Source of the DNA: JAENWH01 sp038248745
Lineage (GTDB): Bacteria; Bacillota; Clostridia; Peptostreptococcales; Anaerovoracaceae
Direction: 5' to 3'
DNA: 18,418 nt
NCBI GenBank assembly: GCA_038248745.1
Contig: JBBRXC010000020.1
Span: 1-18,418, forward strand
Shown: positions 6,989 through 14,536 of the stretch, in pieces
How positions within the stretch are numbered: the stretch's first letter is position 1
Layout of the letters: every line of letters starts with the position of its first letter
Notes under the pieces: generated by a model
Databases searched by the model: none
Seen by the model: the letters and a program-made list of their open reading frames with translations, nothing else
Told to the model about the DNA's origin: nothing
Made by a program: the position numbers and the translations under genes

Positions 6989-7067
6989 GCACATAAATGC
7001 TCAGCAAAGCATGTTGGGAGGCGCAAGGCATTCTGAAATCACTGGATTGAAAGGGGAACAACGCTAA
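6987..7067 (+). CDS. Possible 26-codon leader peptide abutting atpD
   Basis: An ATG at 6987 opens a 26-codon frame (MHINAQQSMLGGARHSEITG, then LKGEQR) whose TAA (7065-7067) directly abuts the atpD ATG at 7068. A small hairpin, ATGCT/AGCAT, lies at 6997-7012 within it. Its own ribosome binding site is poor, and its start overlaps the candidate -10, so it may simply be untranslated leader. If translated, it would couple to atpD translation. Confidence 0.2.
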   Translation: MHINAQQSMLGGARHSEITGLKGEQR

Positions 7068-8447
7068 ATGAATGAATCTGGAAATGTTGTATCAGTCTGG
7101 GGCAGTGTTATAGATGTTCAATTTGAAAACCATCTACCAGCTATTTATTCATTGCTGCGTACTGGAAAAAATAAAGAAATATTAATTGAGGTTCTTGTTC
7201 AATTAGATAAGAAGAGTGTTCGTGGAATAGCACTGACCCCAACGCAAGGCTTGTTCAGAGGCCAAGTGGTTGAGGATACGGGAAGCCCATTGAAAGCACC
7301 TGTTGGAAGGGAAATCCTTTCACGTATGTTTGATGTTTCGGGGAACGCCATAGATCGTCAACCAAATCCCGTCAATGTAAAGTGGCGTTCGATTCATCAG
7401 GAACCCCCATCTTTGGCTAGACATTCCACCCATACAGATGTATTTGAGACTGGCATCAAGGTGATTGATATTCTCCTTCCTTTGGAGCGGGGAGGAAAAG
7501 CTGGACTCTTTGGTGGTGCTGGCGTTGGAAAAACAGTATTACTGACAGAGATGATACACAATATGACCGGACATCAGGAGGGTGTCAGCATTTTTTGTGG
7601 TATAGGTGAACGGTGTCGTGAGGCAGAAGAATTGTACCGTGAAATGAAGGAAGCAGACGTCTTAAAAAATATGACCATGGTTTTTGGGCAGATGAACGAA
7701 CCACCGGGTAGTCGTTTCCGCGTGGGTCATGCTGCATTGACGATGGCCGAGTATTTTAGAGATGACGAGAGCACCGACGTTCTGCTGCTGATAGATAATA
7801 TTTTTCGCTTTATACAGGCAGGGGCTGAAGTATCTGCTATGATGGGGCAAATGCCTTCGCGATTGGGATATCAATCCACTTTAGGGACGGAACTATCTCA
7901 ATTGGAAGAGCGGATTGCGAATACAGATAAGGCGGCAATCACTTCCATTCAGGCAGTTTATGTTCCTGCGGATGACTTCACGGACCCTGCAGCGGTGCAC
8001 ACTTTTTCTCATCTTTCTGCATCGATTGTACTCTCACGAAAACGGGCAGGGGAAGGCCTTTACCCCGCAATTGATCCTCTTCTTTCCAATTCAAAAATGG
8101 CTACACCCGGCAAGATTAGCGATCGCCATTATTCTCTTGCGCAGGAAATTCGACGGACGCTGGCGCAATACGCTGAATTAAAGGATGTTATAGCCATGCT
8201 CGGGCTAGAGCAATTATCCCAGGTGGATCGCAACGTGGTTGCAAGAGCACGTCGCTTAGAACGTTTTCTAACCCAACCTTTCTCAGTAACGGAACAATTC
8301 AGCGGCATCAAAGGAAAATTTGTAAGCCTAAAGGATGGACTAGACGGTTGTGAAAGAATATTGAATGACGAATTCAAGGATTATCCAGAGAACGCCCTTT
8401 ATATGATTGGCAATATTGATGAAGCTAAATTGGGAGACAAACAATGA
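7068..8447 (+). CDS. atpD: N-type ATPase F1 subunit beta
   Basis: The catalytic nucleotide-binding subunit of an N-type F1Fo-ATPase, 459 residues. Walker A is GGAGVGKT (149-156), the catalytic glutamate is in GER (E181), Walker B is VLLLID (D243), and HLSASIVLSRKRAGEGLYPA is typical of the alternate F1 beta family rather than housekeeping beta, which has a DSTSR segment here. The regulatory DELSEED loop is changed to EQLSQVD (381-387), losing most of its acidic character. It is first in the operon, unlike housekeeping F-ATPase operons where beta is penultimate. The gene ends with an ATGA overlap onto atpC, indicating translational coupling. An AAAGGGG site precedes the ATG at a rather long 11-nt spacing. 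Confidence 0.95.
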   Translation: MNESGNVVSVWGSVIDVQFENHLPAIYSLLRTGKNKEILIEVLVQLDKKSVRGIALTPTQGLFRGQVVEDTGSPLKAPVGREILSRMFDVSGNAIDRQPNPVNVKWRSIHQEPPSLARHSTHTDVFETGIKVIDILLPLERGGKAGLFGGAGVGKTVLLTEMIHNMTGHQEGVSIFCGIGERCREAEELYREMKEADVLKNMTMVFGQMNEPPGSRFRVGHAALTMAEYFRDDESTDVLLLIDNIFRFIQAGAEVSAMMGQMPSRLGYQSTLGTELSQLEERIANTDKAAITSIQAVYVPADDFTDPAAVHTFSHLSASIVLSRKRAGEGLYPAIDPLLSNSKMATPGKISDRHYSLAQEIRRTLAQYAELKDVIAMLGLEQLSQVDRNVVARARRLERFLTQPFSVTEQFSGIKGKFVSLKDGLDGCERILNDEFKDYPENALYMIGNIDEAKLGDKQ

Positions 8448-8851
8448 AAGCAACGTCGATGACGCTTAAAATTTTGCTGCCATATAAAATATTTGCGATA
8501 AAAACCGGGGTGACACGAATTGTGGCAGAAACCCCTAATGGTTCTTTTGGCATTTTGCCCCAACGTTTAGATTGCGTTGCGGCGCTTGAACCTGGCATTT
8601 TGACCTACGAAAATGACACTGAGGGAGAAGCCTTTGTTGCAGTGGATAGTGGTGTCATCATAAAGACAGGAGATCAAGTACTGGTGTCCGTACGTAACGC
8701 TAGCGGAGGTGTATCACTTGAATTGCTCCAAGATGCTGTGGAACGAGAATTTATGGAGCATGATGAGAAGGAGGAAAAACGCCGAGATGGTTTGAAGGCA
8801 ATGGAAAGCAGTTTTATCAATAAATTGATGAGGTATAATCATGGAAAATAA
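8444..8851 (+). CDS. atpC: N-type ATPase F1 subunit epsilon
   Basis: The 135-residue central-stalk subunit that contacts the c ring and can modulate hydrolysis. The N-terminal beta-sandwich is recognisable by LKILLPYKIFA, NGSFGILPQRLDCVAALEPGIL and FVAVDSGVI; the C-terminal part (about 92-130) is a charged helical hairpin. The sequence pattern ILPxRxDxVAAL is that of the alternate (N-type) epsilon family. The start overlaps the atpD stop (ATGA at 8444-8447), and the stop overlaps the atpQ start by 11 nt. Confidence 0.92.
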   Translation: MKATSMTLKILLPYKIFAIKTGVTRIVAETPNGSFGILPQRLDCVAALEPGILTYENDTEGEAFVAVDSGVIIKTGDQVLVSVRNASGGVSLELLQDAVEREFMEHDEKEEKRRDGLKAMESSFINKLMRYNHGK

Positions 8852-9212
8852 TCCAGAAAAAACTAAATCAAAAGCGCAAAAGGAGTATAGCCAGCATATT
8901 AAGGACAAAGCCGCCCTCAAAATGAATGCAAAAAAAGGAAGCCAAGAGACGGTTTGGTTTGGATTGGGAATGATGGGTATGATTGGCTGGTCCGTTGTTG
9001 TACCTACGTTTCTAGGGATTGCCCTCGGTAGATGGATGGATATTAATTTTAATGGAAATCTCTCCTGGACGTTAATGATGCTTGCCATAGGGCTGACTTT
9101 AGGTTGTTTAAACGCATGGCATTGGATAAAAAAAGAAGATAAGGCAATGCATGAAACCAAAAACGTGGACGCAGGGAAGGACAGCAAGAAGGAGGAACAT
9201 ACGGATGAATAA
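8841..9212 (+). CDS. atpQ: N-type ATPase accessory membrane protein AtpQ (ATPase gene 1 / AtpI-like)
   Basis: A 123-residue protein with two membrane helices (about 39-62 and 71-95) and a soluble, Lys-rich N-terminal tail. The pattern VWFGLGMMGMIGWSVVVPTF, then GIALGRWMD, is typical of the AtpI/AtpZ-like 'ATPase gene 1' protein found only in the N-type operon position between epsilon and AtpR. Relatives of AtpI help c-ring assembly or cation loading; the exact role of AtpQ is not established. It overlaps both neighbours (atpC by 11 nt, atpR by 8 nt), so the three are translated together. Confidence 0.87.
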   Translation: MENNPEKTKSKAQKEYSQHIKDKAALKMNAKKGSQETVWFGLGMMGMIGWSVVVPTFLGIALGRWMDINFNGNLSWTLMMLAIGLTLGCLNAWHWIKKEDKAMHETKNVDAGKDSKKEEHTDE

Positions 9213-9528
9213 TCTTGTCATGATACTCCAAGCAGGAATTATTGGCCTTGTGTGCGGTACTTTTTATTTCGGAGGATTATATTGGACCGTGGAAAAAGGG
9301 CTTTCATCGAAAAGGCCGGTATTACTTTTTTTGGGTAGTTTTCTCCTTCGTTCAGGTGCTGTGTTAGCTGCTTTTTATTTTACCATGGATGGGCAAGCAA
9401 TTCGAGCGCTGATATCGTTAGCTGGATTTGTTATTGCTAGAGTCATCATTAATAGGATTATTCGCCGACACGGGACTATTTCTATTGTCAATGAAAGGGG
9501 GGAAGCTAGCAATGAACATATCACCTGA
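9205..9528 (+). CDS. atpR: N-type ATPase accessory membrane protein AtpR
   Basis: A 107-residue protein with three predicted membrane helices (about 5-27, 37-58 and 65-85). It shows the AtpR features: GGLYWTVEKGL after helix 1, an arginine inside helix 2 (SFLLRSGAV), and GFVIAR in helix 3. AtpR occurs only in N-type ATPase operons ('Methanosarcina-type subunit 2'); the intramembrane arginine has been proposed to interact with the c-ring carboxylates. The start is the ATG at 9205, 9 nt after AAGGAGG (9189-9195); it overlaps atpQ by 8 nt and its own end overlaps atpB by 17 nt. Confidence 0.87.
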   Translation: MNNLVMILQAGIIGLVCGTFYFGGLYWTVEKGLSSKRPVLLFLGSFLLRSGAVLAAFYFTMDGQAIRALISLAGFVIARVIINRIIRRHGTISIVNERGEASNEHIT

Positions 9529-10231
9529 TCAGAATGTCTTCTGGAAATATGGATTTGTGGAAATAAATTCTACAATAGTTACAACATGGGCTTTAATGTT
9601 TTTCTTGGTTTTAGTGTCTATATTGATCACTCGCAAACTGAATTTGGGCATGGAGCGCACAAGGTTGCAAAATGTGCTGGAAATAATTGTTACGGCAATC
9701 CTTAAACAACTAAGGGAGGTTGGACTTAAAGATCCACATAAATATATTGGATTTCTTGGGACACTGTTTTTATTTGTGGCTATCGCCAGTGTATGTACGA
9801 TCCTTCCAGGATATGAGTCTCCAACCTCATCACTTTCAACCACTGCAGCCTTAGCGATATGTGTGTTTATAGCGGTGCCTATTTATGGCATCGGCGCAAA
9901 AGGATTTCGTGGATACCTGAAATCATACATTGAGCCCACGGCTATCATGTTGCCTTTTAATATTATCGGCGAATTTTCTCGAACGCTGGCTATGGCCGTT
10001 CGTCTTTTTGGTAATATGATGAGCGGTACAATGATTGTTGGCATTTTGCTGACCATTGTTCCGTTGATATTTCCAATATTCATGATTATTCTTGGATTGT
10101 TGACGGGAATGGTGCAGGCATATATTTTCAGTTTACTGGCTACTGTATATATCGCCGCGGCTGTCCAAAGCAAGGATACTATTACCGATAACAAGAACAA
10201 TAATAATATTAACATTAACAGGGAAGCTTAA
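9512..10231 (+). CDS. atpB: N-type ATPase Fo subunit a
   Basis: The stator channel subunit, 239 residues with five or more membrane helices. The essential stator arginine is R164 within SRTLAMAVRLFGNMMSG, and the later helix carries MVQAYIFSLLATVYIA with the conserved glutamine Q202. N-type subunit a typically has a short N-terminus, as here (ISPDQNVFWKYGFVEINSTI). The C-terminus is an unusual Asn/Ile-rich tail (DNKNNNNININ). Start chosen at ATG 9512, about 9 nt after a GGGG-rich ribosome binding site; the longer in-frame opening upstream lies inside atpR. Gap to atpE is 21 nt. Confidence 0.93.
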   Translation: MNISPDQNVFWKYGFVEINSTIVTTWALMFFLVLVSILITRKLNLGMERTRLQNVLEIIVTAILKQLREVGLKDPHKYIGFLGTLFLFVAIASVCTILPGYESPTSSLSTTAALAICVFIAVPIYGIGAKGFRGYLKSYIEPTAIMLPFNIIGEFSRTLAMAVRLFGNMMSGTMIVGILLTIVPLIFPIFMIILGLLTGMVQAYIFSLLATVYIAAAVQSKDTITDNKNNNNININREA

Positions 10232-10252
10232 TTGAAGCTAAAAGGAGGAATT

Positions 10253-10534
10253 ATGGACACATTAACATTGGTTGCAGCAGTAATGGTGGCATCGATTGTC
10301 ACAGCAGGACTGACAATAGGCATAGGCAGCCTTGGGTCTGCATTGAGCGAGGGAAAAGCAGTCTCTGCATCCATGAGCGCTCTTGCGCAGCAGCCGGATG
10401 CTTCTCCTACTATAACAAGAACATTATATATTGGTCTTGCCATGATCGAGTCCACGGCTATTTATTGCTTTGTTATTTCGATTATACTGATATTTGCAAA
10501 TCCATTCTGGACATATATTATCAACTTAAAGTAG
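10253..10534 (+). CDS. atpE: N-type ATPase Fo subunit c (proteolipid, Na+-type signature)
   Basis: The 93-residue rotor-ring subunit, a two-helix hairpin with the polar AQQPDA loop (45-50). Helix 2 holds the ion-binding carboxylate E66 followed by S67, T68 and Y71 (IESTAIY), the complete helix-2 sodium signature known from Ilyobacter tartaricus. Helix 1 holds a second carboxylate, E33, in GSALSEGKAV, a position where N-type c subunits carry LGEG. The two-carboxylate arrangement is characteristic of N-type rings. The start is the ATG at 10253, with AAGGAGG 4 nt upstream; an in-frame TTG at 10232 is unsupported. The stop codon overlaps the ribosome binding site of atpF. Confidence 0.94.
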   Translation: MDTLTLVAAVMVASIVTAGLTIGIGSLGSALSEGKAVSASMSALAQQPDASPTITRTLYIGLAMIESTAIYCFVISIILIFANPFWTYIINLK

Positions 10535-10544
10535 GAGGTATAGC

Positions 10545-11312
10545 ATGCTGATCAGCTGGTTTACGGTCATATCGCAGATAGTGAATTTTTTAATTCTGGT
10601 ATGGTTGCTGAAACGTTTTTTATATAAACCCATTCTGAATGCCATTGATGCCAGGGAAAAGCTTATCGCCGATAAGCTTGAAGCGGCAGAGGCCGACATG
10701 AATGCAGCTCAGAAAGAGCGAAAAGAATTTAATGATAAAAACGAGGAGTTTGAAGTGCAACGAGGAGCACTTCTACGAAAAGCGGAGGAAGAGGCAAATC
10801 AATTGCGTCTAGAACTACTAGATACTGCCAGAAAAGACTCGGAGGAACTTCAGCAAAGATGGAATAAAACATTACTCGATAATGAAAAAATTCTAAATAA
10901 TGAAGTGAAACTTAGGACACAGCAGGAAATATTCGCCATCGTCCAAAAGATGCTAGCAGATTTATCAGGAACTACTCTTGAAGAAAATATTATTGATGTA
11001 TTTGTGCGTAAAGTTGCCGATTTGAGTCAAGAAGATAAGGCACAAATCGTTTTAGCGTTTAAGGCAAACCCAGAAGAAACCCTTATTCGAAGCATGTTTG
11101 AGGTTTCATCTGATCAAAAGGCATTGATTAAAATGAAAATCAAAGAGGAACTTGGGATTGATTCAGCAGTACGGTTTGAAGCTGGTCCTGAGTTGATCAG
11201 CGGAATTGAAATCATCATCAATGATCGAAAAATAAGCTGGAATATTTCGGATTACCTGACATCACTTGAAGAAAACATGAAGGAATTTCTTGATAAAGGA
11301 GACTTTCAATGA
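10545..11312 (+). CDS. atpF: N-type ATPase Fo subunit b with delta-like C-terminus
   Basis: The peripheral stalk subunit, 255 residues against about 160 for ordinary subunit b. One N-terminal membrane helix (about 4-24, then KRFLYKPIL) is followed by a long charged coiled coil (about 33-135). The extra C-terminal part (about 205-245) contains PELISGIEIIINDRKISWNI, which resembles the C-terminal signature of F1 delta (LIGGxxxxIxDxxxDxS). This fits the known N-type arrangement in which no separate atpH exists and b takes over the delta role. AGGAGG lies 6 nt before the start; the end overlaps atpA by ATGA. Confidence 0.92.
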   Translation: MLISWFTVISQIVNFLILVWLLKRFLYKPILNAIDAREKLIADKLEAAEADMNAAQKERKEFNDKNEEFEVQRGALLRKAEEEANQLRLELLDTARKDSEELQQRWNKTLLDNEKILNNEVKLRTQQEIFAIVQKMLADLSGTTLEENIIDVFVRKVADLSQEDKAQIVLAFKANPEETLIRSMFEVSSDQKALIKMKIKEELGIDSAVRFEAGPELISGIEIIINDRKISWNISDYLTSLEENMKEFLDKGDFQ

Positions 11313-12832
11313 TATCCAATAACCCTACAACTATGGTCGAAAATACATTATCTGAAATGAAAGTGGCGCGTGAAGCTTTTTCCATGCAAATTAAAACAAA
11401 GGAAATTGGAATCGTCACCAAGATTTCTATGGGCATAGCACTTGTGTCCGGACTGCCAGGCGTAGGTCTGGAAGAACTCGTCATTTTCCCGGAAGGGGTA
11501 TTTGGCATTGTGTTTTATCTTGATGAAAAAGAAGTTGGTGTTGTTTTGCTAGGAGAATTCCAAAACTTGAATGTTGGGGACAAGGTTACGCGCAGCGGCA
11601 GAGTTTTAGATGTTGGCGTCAGTGAAGCCCTATTGGGCCGCGTGGTTGATCCGCTTGGGAGCCCTTTAGATGGGAAGAACTCTGTACAGGTGGATGAACG
11701 TTGGCCAATTGAGCGGCCGGCCCCTCATATCATGGACAGGGCTCCCGTTGCCGAGCCTCTTCAGACAGGAATTAAAGTTATCGATGCACTTATACCAATC
11801 GGACGAGGCCAACGAGAACTAATCATTGGCGACCGACAGACTGGAAAAACAGCAATAGCCGTAGATGCAATTCTGAATCAGCAGAATACAGGTGTTCTAT
11901 GCATATATTGCGCAATTGGACAACGAGCTTCATCCATTGCAAAAACTATAGCGATTCTAAAGGAAAATAATGCGATGAGATATACGGTCGTTGTTGTAGC
12001 AGAGGGAAACGATCCCCCAGGACTGTCCTATATTGCGCCCTATGCGGCGACCAGTATTGGCGAATATTTCATGCATAAGGGTCACGATGTATTAATCGTT
12101 TATGATGATCTTTCTCATCATGCTCGTTCATATCGTGAGATTTCTCTCCTGCTTCGGCGGCCACCAGGTAGGGAGGCATTTCCGGGAGATATTTTTTATA
12201 TTCACTCTAGACTTTTAGAACGCTCAACGCGTCTAGGACCAGAATTGGGAGGAGGTTCTCTGACAGCCTTGCCGATCATTGAAACGGAAGATCAAAATAT
12301 TGCGGCATATATTCCAACAAATTTAATTTCCATAACCGATGGGCAAATATATCTTTCCCCATCCAATTTTGAGCTTGGAATCCTTCCGGCTGTCGATGTT
12401 GGAAACTCGGTTTCCCGTGTTGGCGGTAAAGTTCAGCTCCCAAATTATCAAGCTATTGCCGGTGATTTAAAGCTGTCTTATGCTCAGTTCGAGGAACTGG
12501 AAACATTTTTGCGTTTTGGTACAAGGATGGATGAAAGTACAAGGAAAATTATTGAGCATGGAAAACGAATACGTGCCTGTTTGATGCAATCCGAATTTGT
12601 CACAGTATCGGTACCCGAGCAAATTATTATTCTGTTTGTACTGGTTTCTGGTTTGTTTGATCAAGTTCCTATTGAGAAGATGCCTGCGGCAGAAGCAGCG
12701 ATTAAAGATACAACGAAAAGATTGTCCCCAGAAATTCTGGCCACCTTGAATTCAACAACGCTTTTCAGCACTGAGGAAAAAGAGGCAATCCTGTCCCAGG
12801 CCCGAAATGCTCTGAGCATTTACAAGGGTTGA
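11309..12832 (+). CDS. atpA: N-type ATPase F1 subunit alpha
   Basis: The non-catalytic nucleotide-binding subunit, 507 residues. Walker A is GDRQTGKT (174-181), YDDLSHHARSYRE follows at 266-278 with LLLRRPPGREAFPGD next, and the catalytic-site arginine is R370 in SVSRVGG. The segment FELGILPAVDVGNSVSRVGG follows the N-type ILPAVDVG pattern, where housekeeping alpha usually has IRPAINVG. The N-terminus (ISNNPTTMVENTLSE) is divergent and would contact the b/delta-like peripheral stalk. Start codon overlaps the atpF stop by 4 nt; a 51-nt gap separates it from atpG. Confidence 0.95.
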   Translation: MISNNPTTMVENTLSEMKVAREAFSMQIKTKEIGIVTKISMGIALVSGLPGVGLEELVIFPEGVFGIVFYLDEKEVGVVLLGEFQNLNVGDKVTRSGRVLDVGVSEALLGRVVDPLGSPLDGKNSVQVDERWPIERPAPHIMDRAPVAEPLQTGIKVIDALIPIGRGQRELIIGDRQTGKTAIAVDAILNQQNTGVLCIYCAIGQRASSIAKTIAILKENNAMRYTVVVVAEGNDPPGLSYIAPYAATSIGEYFMHKGHDVLIVYDDLSHHARSYREISLLLRRPPGREAFPGDIFYIHSRLLERSTRLGPELGGGSLTALPIIETEDQNIAAYIPTNLISITDGQIYLSPSNFELGILPAVDVGNSVSRVGGKVQLPNYQAIAGDLKLSYAQFEELETFLRFGTRMDESTRKIIEHGKRIRACLMQSEFVTVSVPEQIIILFVLVSGLFDQVPIEKMPAAEAAIKDTTKRLSPEILATLNSTTLFSTEEKEAILSQARNALSIYKG

Positions 12833-12883
12833 TTCTAGCAATTTTGCTGAATGACAAAGAATTTTAACAAAGAAGGTTATTCC

Positions 12884-13777
12884 ATGAGTGAATCAAATGA
12901 AACAATGCGCCGAAAAATAAAAGGTGCTAACAGCATCAAGTCCGTTGTGCGTACGATGAAGGCCGTAGCGGGTTCAAACATACAGGAATATGAAAATGCC
13001 GTCAGTGCATTAGAGGAATATTTCTATACAACAAAGATGAGTCTCGTTGCCTATTTTAAAGGGCACAAATCGGACATCAATCCGTTGTACCTGCTAAGCA
13101 ATCATGGGGACGTCAAAAAGATTGGCGCTATCATTTTTGGTGCGGAGCAGGGGTTAGTAGGTCAATTTAACGATGTGATAGTAGAATATGCCCTCAAAGA
13201 ACTGGCGCCATTCAAGGAAAAACTTGAAATTTGGACCGTCGGCCAAGGTGTTTATGAGAGTGTCATTGAAGCTGGGTTTATAGTTTCTGGACAGTATAAC
13301 GTTCCCAACTCTATTGGTGGGATAACACCTCTAGTAGGGGATATTCTACTGGATAGTGAAGGGCGACTGAAACGGAATGAAATTTCGGAATTGCATATTT
13401 TTTATAACAGGAATACACAGGAACTGATTTATGAGTCAGTTCATAAACGGTTATTGCCTTTGGATGAAATATGGATGAGTAAATTTACTGATTCGTCCTG
13501 GCCGACAGTTTCTCCGCCTGAAGTCATTGGGGAGCCCAGAATTACCTTGTTTTCATTCATCCATGAATATCTTTTTGTGGAAGTATTTCGCGCTTGCGCT
13601 GAATCTCTTGCTGCAGAAAATTCCAGTCGACTGGCAACCGCACAGCGTGCGGATGAAAATATTGGTGAATTACTTGAAACGCTAAACAGAAGCTATCAAG
13701 AATTGCGTCAAAATACCATTGATGAAGAAATGTTTGATATCATCTCGAGCTTTGAAACAATGTCAAAAAATAAATAG
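12884..13777 (+). CDS. atpG: N-type ATPase F1 subunit gamma
   Basis: The central rotor shaft, 297 residues. The N-terminal helix TMRRKIKGANSIKSVVRTMK and the C-terminal helix AAENSSRLATAQRADENI form the antiparallel coiled coil of gamma; the middle carries the usual Rossmann-like domain with GAEQGLVGQFND, corresponding to the GLCGxFN motif but with A/E replacing the usual residues. Start chosen at ATG 12884, 7 nt after AAGAAGG; the ATG at 12851 has no ribosome binding site. It is the last gene of the operon and is followed by a terminator. Gamma at the 3' end is standard for the N-type order. Confidence 0.93.
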   Translation: MSESNETMRRKIKGANSIKSVVRTMKAVAGSNIQEYENAVSALEEYFYTTKMSLVAYFKGHKSDINPLYLLSNHGDVKKIGAIIFGAEQGLVGQFNDVIVEYALKELAPFKEKLEIWTVGQGVYESVIEAGFIVSGQYNVPNSIGGITPLVGDILLDSEGRLKRNEISELHIFYNRNTQELIYESVHKRLLPLDEIWMSKFTDSSWPTVSPPEVIGEPRITLFSFIHEYLFVEVFRACAESLAAENSSRLATAQRADENIGELLETLNRSYQELRQNTIDEEMFDIISSFETMSKNK

Positions 13778-13782
13778 CATGC

Positions 13783-13823
13783 AAAAGGAAAGGATATGGC
13801 AGTAGCCCAAACCCTTTCCTTTT
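13783..13823 (+). terminator. Terminator of the N-ATPase operon
   Basis: AAAAGGAAAGG (13783-13793) pairs with CCTTTCCTTTT (13813-13823); within the 19-base loop, GGC and GCC (13798-13807) can add a short inner stem. The A-run before and T-run after allow action on both strands, matching the convergent hydrolase gene. Confidence 0.8.
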
Positions 13824-13831
13824 TACTGATT

Positions 13832-14536
13832 TTAGTGATCAACATTTTCCGATTCAAATTGTATGATAATGTCGTGAATTACACCTTGATCCAGCATATT
13901 ATGCCCTAGTTTCTTTAGAAATATTGCGCTAGAATTTGGAATCAACTTTGCGATTTCAATGATATGGCTTTTATGAATTACATCAAATTGACTTGAGATA
14001 ATCAAGACCCTTGCCTTTACATCAGGAACGCAGTTCCTTAAAAGGACACTATTATGAGCCATTAAAGATATTTTGTCATATAGATGAAGAAATAACAAAT
14101 TACTTCGTAAGGGCTTTAATATTAGTTTTAACAATGCAATAGCGACTTTCATTGGTGTTTTTAGTCCTTGAATTTCTAAGTTGGGACTTATTAAAACAAG
14201 TGATTTCACTTGATTTCTTAGCACTGCAGCTGTATATAATGCAATGTTAGCGCCATCACTAAACCCAACAATGCTAAACTGATTTATCTCAAGTTGCCTG
14301 ATAACATCTTCGATATCTTTCCCTAATACATCAAAAGTGAGATGGAAATCACCGTAACCTGATTTCCCATGTCCTCGCGTATCAATTTGAATGAGCATGT
14401 AACCTTCAGGAAAGCTATGTACTAATCTATCATAGGATTTTAAATCTTGAAAACCACCATGAAGTAAGACAATCGGTTTACCATTGCCTGATACTTCAAC
14501 ATTTATTGGTGTGTCATCACGGCTTTTTAGTATCAT
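13832..14536 (-). CDS. Alpha/beta-fold hydrolase, coupled to the MprF-like gene
   Basis: A 234-residue cytosolic serine hydrolase. The oxyanion segment is LLHGG (24-28), IDTRGHGKSG (51-60) is the usual second loop, and the triad is S93 (GFSDGA), D185 (SSQFDV) and H212 (LGHNML). No signal peptide is present. Its ATG overlaps the stop of the upstream MprF-like gene (ATGA), with AAGGAAGG just ahead, so both proteins are made from the same message. Known precedent: in Pseudomonas aeruginosa an aminoacyl-phosphatidylglycerol synthase is paired with a hydrolase that removes the amino acid. By analogy this enzyme could deacylate the product of its partner, but it lacks the export signal of that example. 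Substrate is inferred from context only. Confidence 0.9.
   Translation of the reverse strand: MILKSRDDTPINVEVSGNGKPIVLLHGGFQDLKSYDRLVHSFPEGYMLIQIDTRGHGKSGYGDFHLTFDVLGKDIEDVIRQLEINQFSIVGFSDGANIALYTAAVLRNQVKSLVLISPNLEIQGLKTPMKVAIALLKLILKPLRSNLLFLHLYDKISLMAHNSVLLRNCVPDVKARVLIISSQFDVIHKSHIIEIAKLIPNSSAIFLKKLGHNMLDQGVIHDIIIQFESENVDH

Noticed and set aside
8714..9187. 157-codon minus-strand frame across atpC/atpQ
   Set aside because: Hydrophobic because it is the complement of membrane-helix codons in atpQ; no ribosome binding site or homology pattern.
9883..10215. 110-codon minus-strand frame opposite atpB
   Set aside because: Complement of a conserved membrane protein; apparent helices are a by-product of its codons.
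12851..12883. Upstream ATG as start of atpG
   Set aside because: No ribosome binding site before 12851, while AAGAAGG is well placed for 12884, and family members start near the TMRRKIKGA helix.
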